Counted from the first letter of the stretch, positions 44,386 through 57,312 are shown. The stretch is DNA of 64,000 nt from Siphonodentalium dalli (GCA_032622095.1 CP136064.1:253212484-253276483); one strand, 5' to 3'. The notes: generated by a model not told the origin, from the letters alone. Translations and numbers: made by a program.

Positions 44386-44545
44386 TGCCCAGATAGTGAA
44401 TAACAAAGGTGCCATAACAGAAGAGCAAAAACCAGGAGGAATTTTAAAAGGAGATGATTTAGTTGATTGATAGATACCCTAATTAATTAGGTAATACTTT
44501 AATTGTATCCCACTGTGCTAGCATTCTGTGGAATTAGATGGGATA

Positions 44546-44724
44546 CAGTAATGCCCAAAATAATCGACTACTTAACCACAGCAGAATTATGGGTAATTTT
44601 TCAGGATTTAGTCAGAAATATGGCTTGTTGCCATTAATCAGAAGGCTCTTAGTGAGAGCTTTCCAATGAATGGCAACAAGCCATATTTCCTGTGGTTAAG
44701 GAGTCGATTATTTAGGGCTTTACT
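44546..44724. mobile_element. Family A MITE, right arm shortened
   Basis: CAGTAATGCCCAAAATAATC to gggctttactg, TA flanks (44544-44545, 44725-44726). The right arm lacks the segment from gactaaatcc to ctgct. Confidence 0.88.
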
Positions 44725-46019
44725 GTAATTAGTGATTTATTGCCCTCTCTTTTTGATATTGAGGAATCGTTTGACCTTCACAGTAGTTTCCTCTGAAAGG
44801 ATACAACTTTCGCCCACAATGCCCCTCCTGCCTGAGGACAAGAGGTGCAAATGCCCCCTCATGCCCCTCTACTCAGGCGTCCCTGACATAGTATGATACA
44901 ATGTTGGTGACAAATGTGTCCATCCAAATTCTCTTCCAGAAGAATACACTTGTCATCGCAATTAGATGGAGAAAAATACAGATATACTTCCAAACCCTGT
45001 CATGGGAATATACACAGCCCTGGTTAAGTGATCCTGCTAATTTGCTATGATGCTGCTGGGTCCTGTTGTATTGCTGTGATGCTGGTAGGGCCAGCTGATG
45101 CTCTTAAGAAAAATGTACTGTTATGTTTTCTAAAGTAGTAATTTTTGCGGTCTTTGGCTGATCTGAATGAATCGAGGAAAAGCCTTATTAATTATTTATA
45201 TTATAAAATATGTATATTTAATATAAAATATTTTACTATTGGCTGTGTTAGTTGTTGAAAACCTACCATGGCTGAGATATCTATTCCTGTCATTTACAAA
45301 TACCAGCATGACCATAATTAAAATAGTCCCATACATGTATGTTCTTGAATGTTTCAAATAGACACTGGCTTTTTCTCAAATAGCTCAGATTAGGCCTAAA
45401 AAAAAGACGTTTGTTTCCGCTAACCCGACCGACCCTATTTTAAACCCCCGACCCTAAACTTTTTATTGCCATTGCAAAAACAAAAAGAATTGGACCAACA
45501 AAAAAAAAAAAAAAAACTTTTTTTAATTTAGGTCCCAATTCATATCATAACAAGATGCAAAACATTTACATATATTGACATAAGAAATTTAAGTTTACAA
45601 AAAGATTTCAGTTTAACAGTTGGAATCATACTGTAAAGTATGTTTGGCTTTATCTAGCTTTCATCTGTGGAAACTTAAAATAGTTTCAGTTCAGGTTTGT
45701 TATGATTCAGCCTTCAGACTTCAGTATTTCAATCAAATACAGTACAGGAACATTAACAATTTGATCGAATCAACCTGGTTATCAACTTATCAGGTGGGAT
45801 CTCATAATACCAAATGAAAAAATAACATTAGTACTATAAATAGTAATTACTAACTTAATAGACATTGTTTCTGTACTACATGTAGTAGTCCAGGAGATAT
45901 TGGTTGACCTCTGCACCCCCCCCCAGGAATTAACTTCACCCCACTAATTTTCTTCCTGAAGGTCTCCTCTAATTTTTTTCACTTGTTAACAAGAAAAAAA
46001 AGTGGCCGCAGAGACTCCA

Positions 46020-47085
46020 GACAAGATGGCGTCCATCATGGCGGCCATTTTTTTTTAATGCACCAGGTCTCTTTGATCGCCATTAATTTATAGTAAAGAT
46101 GATAGCACATGCGGTCTTGTTTTCCGCTCGATTCGTTATGCTAATATACAACCCTTACAAATTAGCCAAAAATCCGACACCAGAATCCAATATGGCGGCC
46201 AAGATGGCCGCCGAAATGTGAAAATATGCTATTTTTCTGACATGTTACCACCTTTCGTTTGTCTCTGTGGGAAAATGTTAGAATGTTTGCGTCATATTAT
46301 ACATTTATCATATAGAGGAGTCATTGGCGAACACATGGGGACCATAATATGCATTCATTGCGGGATATTTTTGTCCGATATCACGTTTTCCCAAATGCCG
46401 GTATCATAGGTCAAAGCCGAATCTCCGTTAATAACGCGATGTTATGTTTCGAATCAATGATTGTTATTGCTATTATAACAACACCCATGCATATATATTT
46501 GCAGGAGATACTCGAGCTAGGATTCCTCTTATACCTGAGTTGAGGAATATTTACCCAAATCCAAGATGGCGGCCAAAATGGCCACCAGATATAAAAAATC
46601 GCCGAAAATCGCTGATTTTAACATCAGTGAGCATTATTGTCATGATAACTCAACACCTGCTTACTATTGTAAGTTGGGAACACTTAGGCGAAGAACTTTC
46701 CCTGTACCATATCCAAACAAAAGTTCCCCAAATCCAAAATGGCACCCACAATGGCGGACAGATTTTGAAAAATCACCGAAATTCCCTCATATTCACATCA
46801 TTGAGCATTATTGTCGAGACAACTCCATCCATGCGTACTGTTGAGTTGGAAATACTGAGGTGAAGTAATTACCTTACATCTCATGCAAGAAATGGTTTTC
46901 CAAATCAAAGATGGCGGCCAAAATGGCGACCGAAATTTGAAAACACGCCTACATTCCTTTACTTTCTTAGGATGGGCGTTATTGTTTCGCGATTTCTACC
47001 CACCATTACATGTTGATATGTATGAATTATCCATTAGTGTTTGGCAAGTGATACCCACAGTCAATATGGCGGCCAAACTGGCGGG
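46020..47085 (+). repeat. Spaced ATGGCGGCC motif array, left arm
   Basis: Paired motifs of the form AARATGGCGGCCAARATGGC occur near 46022, 46189, 46561, 46733, 46907 and 47062; most intervals are 156-174 bp or about twice that. Segments between them are diverged copies of one unit (cattattgtcatgataact and cattattgtcgagacaact). The motif matches the extended YY1 recognition sequence AAnATGGCGGC known from animals; binding here is inference. Confidence 0.8.
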
Positions 47086-48710
47086 CAGAAATTGAAAAGA
47101 AGCCAATATTATCACATACTAATTTCAACTTTTTGTCATAATATTGATTTGTATAAACGAAACGGTACATAATATAAGCCATATGTTAGTTCCAATGTAA
47201 GTCGTAGCCCTTTGGAAGGATGAAAACCCACAATCGCAATGTGGCATTTCAAAATTATTCTCCACTAAGGGCTCATACTGGCCGTAACCTTATATAGGTG
47301 CGCCGAATAGTCATATTATGACTTCCAAGAATCAAAACAACAGTACCTGAGCTTATTCTGAATTGCCACATTCAGCATTATCTAGAATCGTTTCCGTCTC
47401 TTCGTCAGATTAATCTATCTCACTCACAACAACAGTTCACTACTCTTCTTTGTAGGAGTGTGCCACTAATCGGAATGTTTCAAACAATACATATGCCGGT
47501 GTCCAGCTCACGTGTTGGTTTCGATAGCTTGGAATTCTTAGCGAGCTTCATTCGTGGTATAGCTTATGGTATAATTCAGATGCTACATATGGGGTATATG
47601 CGTCATCTTGTGCGATACACTATAAAGGTATTCGGTCGATGCGTATATACTAGCTTTCAGAAGGACCTATCTATCTGCGTATTGTCAGCTTTGGTGACCT
47701 AATGGGGATAACAACGTGTACACCTGGTGATCTTCCCAAACAGCCACTTCTCAATATATGGCTCATCAATTCACATACTCATCTAATGCACTGACGTACC
47801 CGGTCAACTTCTGTATATGGCTTCGAATGTTGAAAGCCCGACATTTGACGGATGCATTTCTGCTAAGGCGTAGAAGACCATAATGCATAATATACCCATA
47901 ATAATAATATAACTCCTTGAACATGATCATAAGAACAAGCTTGTTGGCGTCCAGCAATCGTCTCACCGAACAGATCCAAGCAGATGATAACAATACATAC
48001 GGTGCTCGTTTGTGGGTATGTGTCATGATAGTGGAAATGAAATTGGACCATGACTGCACCGCCCCTTATTTTGTTATGTTTTAGATTCAGACAGGATCTC
48101 ATGTGTGGCTTTGCTTTCCTTGTATGCTAAGATTGTATGTTCCCATCCGTTTGGAAGCCGTTCTTAAACAACTGGACCAGGAGTATGCCATTGGCTACTG
48201 CTGTATAAGGCCCACCAAGACTGGGGTGTAGTCTTAAAGACGATACCTTTGATAGTTGGTTGATATGTCATACGCACGTTGGGTGGTATGGTTCAAGAAA
48301 GTACAAATGCCATCAACAAAAGGGTGAAATGTTCAACGCGAAGAACATCCAGAGGAATGTTACGTTGATGAGCTCTTGCATTCAGTTCAACAAACGTTGG
48401 TACACCAAGTGATTTCTTGGTAACATCACCAATGCGACCATTTTCCTGCATGAGACATTAACTACTATATTCTAAAGTTATATATATATAAAGCTATATG
48501 ATCATAAAGGTCGCGTTCCCCAACGGCCACAGCCATTGCCATCGAGACTGTAAATTGTTCTTTAAATACATAGTGAAATAAATGCACCACAGTTCCTGAC
48601 ATTTTCTTGAATAATACCGCCCACATACTGACACTAACGCCGAGAGAGGATAACAAAACACGCATACATTCATGCTATAAAGACATTATCCTTTAGTCCA
48701 TCCGACTGTT

Positions 48711-49043
48711 TTGAGGGAGGCTAGCATGTTATTATCCAGACCAAAGTGTACGCAGTTGAATCAGAAAGGCTTCGAAACGGATGTGGAATACAACCTTACC
48801 ACACCAAATAAAACCGACACGCATGACATTCGATATCTTAAACATGCACCAGGTGTAGGGGTGGTGTATACAGTGGCCCATTTCATTCCCACTGTCATGG
48901 CGCATGTCCACAAACTAGCACCGCGAGCATTGTTCTTCTCTGCTGGGAGATATTCGACGAGACAACTGCGGGGCGTCACACAGTTTGCTTCGGATAATGG
49001 TCAAGAAGTGTGGGTAGTCTATACACTAGGGTCTTCTCCTTAG
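48711..49043 (+). other. Open frame in the palindrome centre, unrecognised
   Basis: 110 codons with HFIPTVMAHVHKLAPRALFF. The opposite arm encodes a diverged version on the other strand (FISTIMTHTHKRAPYVLLSS, about 47960-48045). Partial conservation of the reading between arms is curious, but no domain is recognisable. Confidence 0.3.
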
Positions 49044-49679
49044 CAGATAGACATCTGTCCAAGGGAATGAGACAGCTAGCAACATTCGAAACACTGTCGA
49101 AGTTGTCCACATATGCCAATGCGTTCGCTGAGTTTGTGAGTTGACGAACCATCTATTGACAAGACAGTGACTAGCTAACTGGTTCGCCAGGTGTACATGT
49201 CGTTATCCCATGGGGTATGAGACACATACATAGAGATGACCTTCTGTAAGCTAGACACCGGAAAATGAATTGTTTGAAACGTTATGATTAGAGGGACCCT
49301 ACTCCCAGGAAGTGGTGAATACTTTGTCGGTGTGAGCGACCTAGATTTATCAGACAAAGAAATGGAAGCTGGTCCAGATAATTATGGACGTGACGTGGCA
49401 AAATCAGAATCTGTTATCAGGTAATTGTTCTGCTATGACTATTCGGCGCACCTACGCTTACGGCCATTATCGGCGCTAAGTGGAGACTGGATTTCGAAAT
49501 GCCACATCGCGATATTAATTGTGGTGTTTCATCTTTCCAGAAGGATACGAGCTATGTTATGCGTTTTGATACCTTTAGGTTGAACTAGTAGATGGTTTAT
49601 GTACAGTTTCGTCCATACATACCGATATTATGACAAAAAGTTGAAATTAATATGTGAAAATATCGATTTCTTTTCAATT

Positions 49680-50770
49680 TCTAGCCGCCAATTTAGCAGC
49701 GATCTTGGCTGTGAGTATCAATTGCCAAACCCTAATGAATACTTCATGTCACTATTCCATATCAACATGTAATGGTGGATAGAAATCGCGAAACAATAAC
49801 GCCCATCGTAAGAAAGTAAAGGAATGTAGACTTGTTTTCAAATTTCGGTCGCCATTTTGGCCGCCATCTTTGATTTGGAAAACCATTTCTTGCATGAGAT
49901 GTAAGGTAATTACTTCACCTCAGTATTTCCAACTCAACAGTACGCATGGATGGAGTTGTCTCGATAATAATGCCCAATGATGTGAATATGAGGGAATTTC
50001 GGTGATTTTTCAAAATCTGTCCGCCATTGTGGGCGCCATTTTGGATTTGGGGGACTTTTATTTGGATATGATACAAGGAAAGTTCTTCGCCTAAGTGTTC
50101 CCAACTTACAATAGTAAGCAGGTGTGGAGTTGTCGTGACAATAATGCTCACTGATGTTAAAATCAGCGATTTTCGGCGATTTTTTTATTTCTGGTGGCCA
50201 TTTTGGCCGCCATCTTGGATTTGGGTAAATATTCCTCAACTCAGGTATAAGAGGAATCCTAGCTCGAGTATCTCCTGCAAATATATATGCATGGGTGTTG
50301 TTATAATAGCAATAACATTCATTGATTCGAAACATAACATCGCGTTATTAACGGAGATTCGGCTTTGACCTATGATACCGGCATTTGGGAAAACGTGATA
50401 TCGGACAAAAATATCCCGCAATGAATGAATATTATGGTCCCCATGTGTTCGCCAATGACTCCTCTATATGATAAATGTATAACATGACGCAAAAATTCTA
50501 ACATTTTCCCACAGAGACAAACGAAAGGTGGTAACATGTCAGAAAAATGGCATATTTTCACATTTCGGTGGCCATCTTGGCCGCCATATTGGATTCTGGT
50601 GTCGAATTTTTGGCTAATTTGTAAGGGATGTATATTAGCATAACGAATCGAGCGGAAAACAAGACCGCATGTGCTATCATCTTTACTATTATGGCGATCA
50701 AAGAGACCTGGTGCATTTAAAAAAAATGGCCACCATGATGGACGCCATCTTGTCTGGAGTCTCTGCGGCC
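49680..50770 (-). repeat. Spaced ATGGCGGCC motif array, right arm
   Basis: Mirror of the left array, motifs on the minus strand near 49690, 49852, 50027, 50202, 50572 and 50735. Two left-arm motifs are altered here by single bases, so some sites differ between arms. Confidence 0.78.
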
Positions 50771-51800
50771 ACTTTTTTTTCTTGTTAACAAGTGAAAAAA
50801 ATTAGAGGAGACCTTATGGAAGAAAATTAGTGGGGTGAAGTTAAGTCCTGGGGGGGTGCAGAGGTCGACCAATATCTCCTGGACTATAGTATATTATGTA
50901 TGTGTCTCACTTGAATTTTATAAAATAGCCTATTATATGAATTAGAGTGATAATGGTATTAAAGTCTCATTTCAAGCAGGATAAACATAATCCATTGAAC
51001 CAAAAGATATCTGACAATAACTTAATATTAGCATTTCCAATCCATACATATACCAAATTTTCCAAAGTTATGCTTGAGAAACTTGATCAAATTGACCTCT
51101 CAGTAAAATACAAAATACTGACTCAAAGTGCCCTAGATTAGCTCTAAATGCAATGGATTTTCAAAAAATTTCCAGGGGGAGAACCCCCACCATCAGCAGG
51201 GGGTGACGGGTCACCCCTCCCAAACCTTCCTCCGCTCAGTCCATCATTGCCCAAAAACAGGTGTCCCCAAAAAATACCTAGATCCTTCACTGAATGCGGA
51301 GGAGAAGGTGGGGTTGTGAAGCCATCATTAAGAGATCGGTACAAGACGGTCAATCCAATATGTGACAGTGCAGTGGTACTGGGCTGACTCCAGTTGTCGC
51401 CAGACCATATGGGAAATATTAGGATTATCAAAGACTATATTAGTATATAGACTAGTATATATGTAAATATTGAAGCATATGCAAGATTGAATTGGAGTTT
51501 CTAGTTCCTCTGTCACTTGGGTTAACCTGATTGGGGCTAAGAAGTGCATAGTTTGGGTTATTGACAAGTATTATACAGTTATTTTTAAAGATACTGAAAA
51601 AAAAAAGTTAACAAAAAAAGAAAAAGTTAAGCCTACCTACCTACCCTAATTTTTTTTCAGCTCGTTAGCGGAAACAAATGTATTTATTTTTTTAGGCCTT
51701 AGCCAAACACTGCAAAATTTACAACTTTAGAAAAAATAACAGTAATTCAAGAGGACCACATAACCAGGGGTTAATGGTTGGTGATATTTAATAAATTATT

Positions 51801-51945
51801 GCAGTGTGTGTACGTGTTATTGGGGGATATACCATATACGGCACTGCAGTTGTTAGGGCACTTTGTGTGAACTGCGAAGCGGTTCTCACTCAATTTGCCA
51901 CAACTACCACAGCACCGTATCTCCCCAATAACACACACACCCACT
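51801..51945. repeat. Imperfect 145-bp hairpin
   Basis: gtgtgtgtacgtgttattgg and ccaataacacacacacccac form the outer stem; the inner stem pairs accatatacggcactgcagt region with cacagcaccgtatctcccc. No target duplication identified. Confidence 0.7.
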
Positions 51946-51949
51946 ACAT

Positions 51950-52657
51950 TCATTTCTTATATTTATATAGTCCTTAGATGATTTATTCCCTTCAAAAAGC
52001 TGAGTGTATTCTTATTTATTTTCACAAAATCTGCTGAGATTTGAAGCACTTAGCAATGATAACATGATAGATATAAATAACTGGCTTCAGATGCACTTTG
52101 GTTGAACCTTTAGTGATTTGGTCAGATTAGGTCAACAATTTGTGACATCGTGTTTCTGTTAAGTCTGTGTTATTGGGATCAATGTTCACACTTTGCCGAA
52201 AAATCTTTTGGCGAATTTTTTGGCAAAATTAAAGAAACTTTGGCCAAAAAAATCCTCATTTTCTGGTCTCACAATAAATATTGTTTTTTTTATTTAAAAA
52301 TCTAACATTCTATATAATTATCATGACATAAATCCATTCAACAAAGTGAAACAAATACATGTCGACACCATGCCAAATATTGTGTCTAGACTTCTTTAAT
52401 CCCACCATCTACCATTCAGCCTTGTGACAGAAAATGGATTTATTAGTGTTAATCCTCATTACTGTTTTATTGCATTTGGTTCCCCATTGTTTGATTGTGA
52501 ACTGCCCTAATGTATTTGTGGTCCATTAAGCTGTATCACCTAATCAATTAGCTGACGCAGTTAATGTGAACACATTGTAATTTATTTGTCACTCATTTTA
52601 TCATGCAAATATATCATGCAGAACAGTGATTTTATTTACTGTTTTATACATGCATGC
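51950..52657. other. Unassigned stretch
   Basis: AT-rich, no gene or clear repeat. Confidence 0.3.
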
Positions 52658-52659
52658 TA

Positions 52660-52866
52660 TAGTAATGCCCTATATAAGTAATCGACTCCTTAAACACAGC
52701 AGAATTATGGGTAACTTTTCAGGATTTAGTCGGAAATATGGCTTGTTGCCATTCATCGGAAAGCTCTCCCCGAGAGCTTTCCGATGAATGGCAACAAGCC
52801 ATATTTCCTGAAAAGTTACCCATAATTCTGCTGTGTTTATGGAGTCGATTACTTAGGGCATTACTG
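52660..52866. mobile_element. Family A MITE
   Basis: Starts TAGTAATGCCCTATATAAGT (first base changed from C) and ends GGGCATTACTG, TA flanks at 52658-52659 and 52867-52868. The right arm lacks the short gactaaat segment. Confidence 0.9.
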
Positions 52867-53267
52867 TATTTAAAGCATCTGGAATTTTAGCAGATGATCA
52901 TATATAAACTTGATTTTGATGTCGCTCCCATTACAAAATTATATTTGGTTTTTTTAATTAGATTTACAATTTGGGGTAAACAAAATTTGGCCACATGAAA
53001 TTTATTTTTTTCCATTTTCAAAAAAATTGGACATTGGCATTTGGTCTATGACAGCGTGAATACTGATTGGGGTATGAAACGGGTGACCCAATTGGCAGCT
53101 GACCAATCACCGAACAGGATTTAGTTTAACACAGACAGGCTATGTAAATATTTATCAAAAACAAAATGTGGGCATCAATACCACATTCTCACTTGTTTGT
53201 GACTTCAGATCCAGACTTTATATACAACTTGCAAGATTGAAGTTTGATTATTGTATATGTACTATAT

Positions 53268-53388
53268 AAATATTGCACGGCTTGGAGGTAACTGCCAAAA
53301 TAGTGGTCCGATGGACTATATATTCCTCCACCGAGGACCACTATTTTGGCATAGTCTCCGACAAGCCGTGCAATATTTATTATATTTT
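53268..53388. repeat. 121-bp hairpin
   Basis: Arms aaatattgcacggcttg and ccaaaatagtggtcc pair with ggaccactattttgg and caagccgtgcaatattt. The centre is gatggactatatattcctcc. Resembles a minimal foldback insertion. Confidence 0.85.
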
Positions 53389-54204
53389 ATCAAACGTTTT
53401 TCATTCTGTCCCAGGACCCATAATGTCAAACAATTCACAATCATCTATATTCCCATGTATTCCATTTTCATCGCAGAACAATTTCTAAATTTTCAGTGGA
53501 AATTCCCGCAAAGTTTTTCTTTTGTTTTTTTGGTTAAATAAATTGCCCGGCTTCTAATTGGGCAAATCTTAAATTTTTCTTCCTCAGGAATTATTGTTGC
53601 CATTTTGACTAGCAGACGTCGTTGTTGTTGTTAAACACTGACATCAGTTAAAAACAATACTTTTTTTAACCGAAAACAAACTGAAGATTCGTTCAGAAAA
53701 TTTAGTAGCGCGAACTAAGGAAATATAGACAAAAATATCGAAGCGATATTGTGATCAGCGGCGAAAGGAACATGATAAATTGCCACATTAAACTTGGGTA
53801 AAACATCACAAATAACATAAAGAATTTGCTTACGATCATTTATTGTGCTCTAGTTGTCGATTACAAAAAATTCGGATAAAAACATGTTGGAACTTTTGCA
53901 GCGTTGCGGAGATGACTTTCAAATTGCTAAAAATAGATTTCCGGATTTTCCAAGCGATAGTGAGTGTGCTAAAATTAGGAGGCGCACTATCGTGTCGTGG
54001 AGAACACTATCGATAATAGTGAATGTCAAGCAACCAATCACAAGGGTGGATTCGGCTTAGATAGTCACGTGAGATAAAATATATGATAATATGTCTATGG
54101 AATATCATTAAGAATTGAGCTATATACTCTTGGGCATATGAGAATTGTTAAAATTTAATGTAATAAATAAAATTAGTAGAATTTGTTTTCTCCCTCTGAC
54201 TTAG
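53389..54204. other. Unassigned stretch with a 68-codon open frame
   Basis: An open frame (53854-54060) reads LLQRCGDDFQIAKNRFPDFP; no domain was recognised. Nearby gttgttgttgtt is a short microsatellite. Confidence 0.25.
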
Positions 54205-54208
54205 TTAA

Positions 54209-54312
54209 TCCTTTGATGATTGGAGCTTCGTGAAATTTTGCGAAAATCCTGTACCAATGCATTCCCTTATATATGCGAGTCGCCCACCAGCGCAGCTCCC
54301 ATCATGAAAGGG
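54209..54312. mobile_element. Family D TTAA MITE, 104 bp
   Basis: Ends TCCTTTGATGATTGG and (inverted) CCCTTTCATGATGGG, TTAA on both sides (54205-54208, 54313-54316). It contains the family core ccaatgcattcccttatata. Confidence 0.85.
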
Positions 54313-54382
54313 TTAATATTATGTGTGTAAAAATTGAAAAAAAACAAAAAACTCTGGTGACAGGCTCTTCTGTTGACGGATA

Positions 54383-54636
54383 CAGTAATGCTCTGAGTAA
54401 TCGACTTCTTAACCAGAATTATGGGTAACTTTTCAGGATTTAGTCAGAAATATGGCTTGTTGCCATTCATAGGGAGAGCTTTCCGATGAATTGCAACAAG
54501 CCATATTTCCGACTAAATACTGAATGGGAGAGCTTTCCAATGAATGGCAACAAGCCATATTTCCGACTAAATCTTGAAAAGTTACCCATAATTCTGCTGT
54601 GGTTTGTTTAGAAGTCGATTACTTCGAGCATTACTG
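54383..54636. mobile_element. Family A MITE with a doubled inner arm
   Basis: CAGTAATGCTCTGAGTAATC to gagcattactg, TA flanks (54381-54382, 54637-54638). The segment gggagagctttccgatgaat to ccgactaaat is present twice in the right arm. Confidence 0.9.
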
Positions 54637-54639
54637 TAT

Positions 54640-55301
54640 ACTCTGAATCAAAATTATTATTTTATACCCCTGAAACTATATCAAATTTGAAGAAGTGGGA
54701 GTTCATTCTGACCTGGTTTATGACTTTGGTGGAACCCCAAGTTTGTTCTCAACTGATGGCTTTTCTTGATACTATGGTTAGAATGCATCTTTTTTATTAA
54801 AAAATGAATACAAACCATTTCTATATTATGGAAACTTTTAAGGTGATGTGAAACACTCCGGTAGGGTGATCAAATATAAATTGAAAATAATCTTTCTCAA
54901 AGTAGTTATATTTTACGAATATGAATCCAAATTGACAACACAGTCATTCTTATACTGTATATTAATTAAATGCAATGAGTCTCGATGGTGAAATCATTTG
55001 TGTTAGTTTATCGCTGATAGTTGCGTCCTGAATTGAGATGTAAATATTTACAATTGAGCATAGTTCAGATGATGTTTTCTATTAAATTGTTGGCGATTAT
55101 AGTAGAATGCAACATTCCCCAAGTTGGCATAGTGCCCGAGTACTAACTTCAATTCCACACACCCAAACAAGTCCATAACTGTGCCTTATTCATATAGTAC
55201 ATTTTTAGTGGAATTTCAACAAAATTAATTAAAATTATTTATTATAGATATATGACTTGATATGTTCTGTCTCCATTTATACATGTAGATATATATTATT
55301 A
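54640..55301. other. Unassigned stretch
   Basis: No gene or repeat supported. Confidence 0.3.
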
Positions 55302-55711
55302 GGCTTAAAAAAGACCATTTTTTCTGCTAATGTCTGTAAATAAAAGGGTAACTAAAACTTAATTGTCACTCCTTTTCCCACAAATCAGATTAAATATTCA
55401 TACATGACCAATGTCATTTTAATTCTCTTAAAAGTTAAATAATGCTACATGTAGAGACAAAACAATTCAGGTTCCATGTTCCAATATTAACTTAGTTACC
55501 ATGTACTATATTATTTAAACCACATGACCCCATTTTAAGGGTTTATATTTGATATACAACAGTCTATAACTCCTCAAAATATGTTTGTAATAGAATTAAA
55601 AAAAAATCTTAATTGTTTTTGAAATTCCTAATTCACAATAAAATATGCAGAACTCGGCGGTTCAAAATAGGGTCTGTCGGGTTAGCAGAAACAAAAGTTT
55701 TTTTTTAGACC
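55302..55711. mobile_element. TTA-flanked Harbinger-like MITE, 410 bp
   Basis: Ends GGCTTAAAAAAGACC and (inverted) GGTCTAAAAAAAAACTT, TTA at 55299-55301 and 55712-55714. The subterminal word ttctgctaa/ttagcagaa corresponds to tccgctaac in the 45393-51698 pair. A fragment lies at 5195-5310. Confidence 0.82.
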
Positions 55712-56124
55712 TTATAAGAAACTTCAAATAAGCCATGTCAGACTTCTGCCAAAACATTAGACTTGAAACACAATCCTGACAGATGATAATTTTTATATCC
55801 GTGAGATTATAAGTTTATGGATTTTCTTGCATTGTGAATTGCATATTTTGGTTGTATGCAAATTTGAGGTTAAGATTGAGTTGCTGCCATGTATAGAACA
55901 TGGTAACTTGTTTCTTGTCAGTCGAGACGAAAAACATTTACGAGTTGATGATATGCACGATCTATCAACCTGCACATATTACTGTCTTTTATTCACATTT
56001 TGATGCTTGTTTATGCACTTGCTTGCATAAATAGTTGACCCCCGTCTCATTATAATGTGTACTGCCAATAATTTACTTGTGTGGAAGATGATATATTTGA
56101 CGTTTGAGAATTGATTTTTGACAT

Positions 56125-56285
56125 AGAGTGGGTGGTGTTTCCTCGCCTCAGGTCTTTTGTATACTAATAGGGTTATTTGATTTGCTAGGGTCTGGTGGTT
56201 TAGTTCTGACGGCTCAGTTTGGAATGTGCAATAACATATAAAGTTATTCAGATGATTTCTGCTGAAGATTGAGAGTTTCATTAGC
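56125..56285 (+). repeat. Direct repeat, copy 1 (second copy 57885-58060)
   Basis: gtttcctcgcctcaggtctt, gatttgctagggtctggtgg and ggaatgtgcaataacatat recur at 57885-58060 in the same order. Weaker similarity extends to both sides, suggesting duplication of a longer block before the minisatellite arose between them. Confidence 0.85.
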
Positions 56286-56446
56286 CTATGTAGTAGACTC
56301 GTAGCCTACGTCAGCCTATTCAGTCTGCTATGCAATAGTGTTTCTAATGTAACCTGGTTCGCTGTCAAGCCTTTATATTCCTCCAAATTCAAGTCCTTAA
56401 ACGCTGTGCCAAATACAACATGAGAATGGAATTTTGCCATTACATA

Positions 56447-56482
56447 CAGTAATGTATGAGAGCCTTCCGATGAATGGCAATG
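56447..56482. mobile_element. Family A MITE fragment
   Basis: CAGTAATG fused directly to gagagccttccgatgaatgg; only end and centre remain. TA precedes. Confidence 0.7.
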
Positions 56483-56606
56483 CAACCTTTTAAAGTATTT
56501 TGGTCTAAATTTTGACATTTTATCCTCCTACCAGGCCAAACCATGGTTTGCCCCGATACACATGTACCAATTTACACTAATCTAAAGGTGAGTTCGCGGC
56601 ATGAAA

Positions 56607-57205
56607 TATGGTGATATCGTGTATGGTTATAGATACCTCCCGTTATGGTGATATCGTGTATGGTTATAGATACCTCCCGTTATGGTGATATCGTGTATGG
56701 TTATAGATACCTCCTGTTATGGTGATATCGTGTATGGTTATAGATACCTCCCGTTATGGTGATATCGTGTATGGTTATAGATATCTCCCGGTATGGTGAT
56801 TCATGTATGGTTATAGATACCTCCCGTTATGGTGATATCGTGTATGGTTATAGATACCTCCCGTTATGGTGATATCGTGTATGGTTATAGATACCTCCCG
56901 TTATATGGTGATATCGTGTATGGTTATAGATACCTCCCGTTATGGTGATATCGTGTATGGTTATAGATACCTCCCATTTTATGGTGATTCGTGTATGGTT
57001 ATATATACCTCCCGTTATGGTGATATCGTGTATGGTTATAGATACCTCCCGTTATGGTGATTCGTGTATGGTTATATATACCTCCCGTTATGGTGATATC
57101 GTGTATGGTTATAGATACCTCCCGTTATGGTATTATCGTGTATGGTTATAGATACCTCCCGTTATATGGTGATATCGTGTATGGTTATAGATGCCTCCGT
57201 TATGC
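56607..57205 (+). repeat. 37-bp minisatellite, about 16 units
   Basis: Unit gttatggtgatatcgtgtat followed by ggttatagatacctccc, with variants that lose or gain 2-4 bases (tatatggtg; gtgattcgtgtatgg). The 37-bp period is not a multiple of three, and open frames across it are by-products. Confidence 0.95.
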
Positions 57206-57237
57206 TGAATTCTTCACTCTCACTGTTTTTATGTGAC

Positions 57238-57312
57238 AAAGTTACCCAGGTTCCCGAAATTGTGATAAAAATACCCAGGTTGAGGAAAATTGTGATAAAG
57301 TTACCCAGGTTA
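57238..57312 (+). repeat. Short tandem repeat, three units
   Basis: gttacccaggtt alternates with gaaattgtgataaa in three diverged units immediately after the minisatellite. Single related words recur near 57495 and 57530. Confidence 0.75.

Larger units (their letters stand above)
45886..50886. mobile_element. 5-kb diverged palindrome (foldback element)
   Basis: Left TAGTCCAGGAGATATTGGT and right ACCAATATCTCCTGGACTA start arms that pair along almost the whole element, with a centre near 48450. The outer 1.4 kb of each arm is very similar (for example 46444-46700 versus 50080-50335); inner parts are more diverged and carry one indel of about 130 bp (near 47510-47650). TAG flanks on both sides may be a 3-bp target duplication. 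No known transposase. RNA from it would form a long duplex. Confidence 0.88.
45393..51698. mobile_element. TTA-flanked Harbinger-like TIR pair enclosing the 5-kb palindrome
   Basis: Left end GGCCTAAAAAAAAGACG then tttgtttccgctaac; right end the inverse (gttagcggaaacaaatg then tttttttaggcc). TTA lies on both sides (45390-45392, 51699-51701). The smaller element at 55302-55711 has the same end type and TTA flanks. No transposase was found. Alternatively two independent half-elements flank the palindrome by chance, which the matched TTA makes less likely. Confidence 0.7.

Noticed and set aside
46444-46863. 139-codon open frame in the palindrome arm, mirrored at 49934-50335
   Set aside because: Similarity follows from the inverted repeat itself, several frames are equally open and no domain is recognisable.
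51148-51431. Open frames with GGepppsaggdgsp-like reading
   Set aside because: Low-complexity proline/glycine translation of a G/C-rich dispersed repeat, open on both strands.
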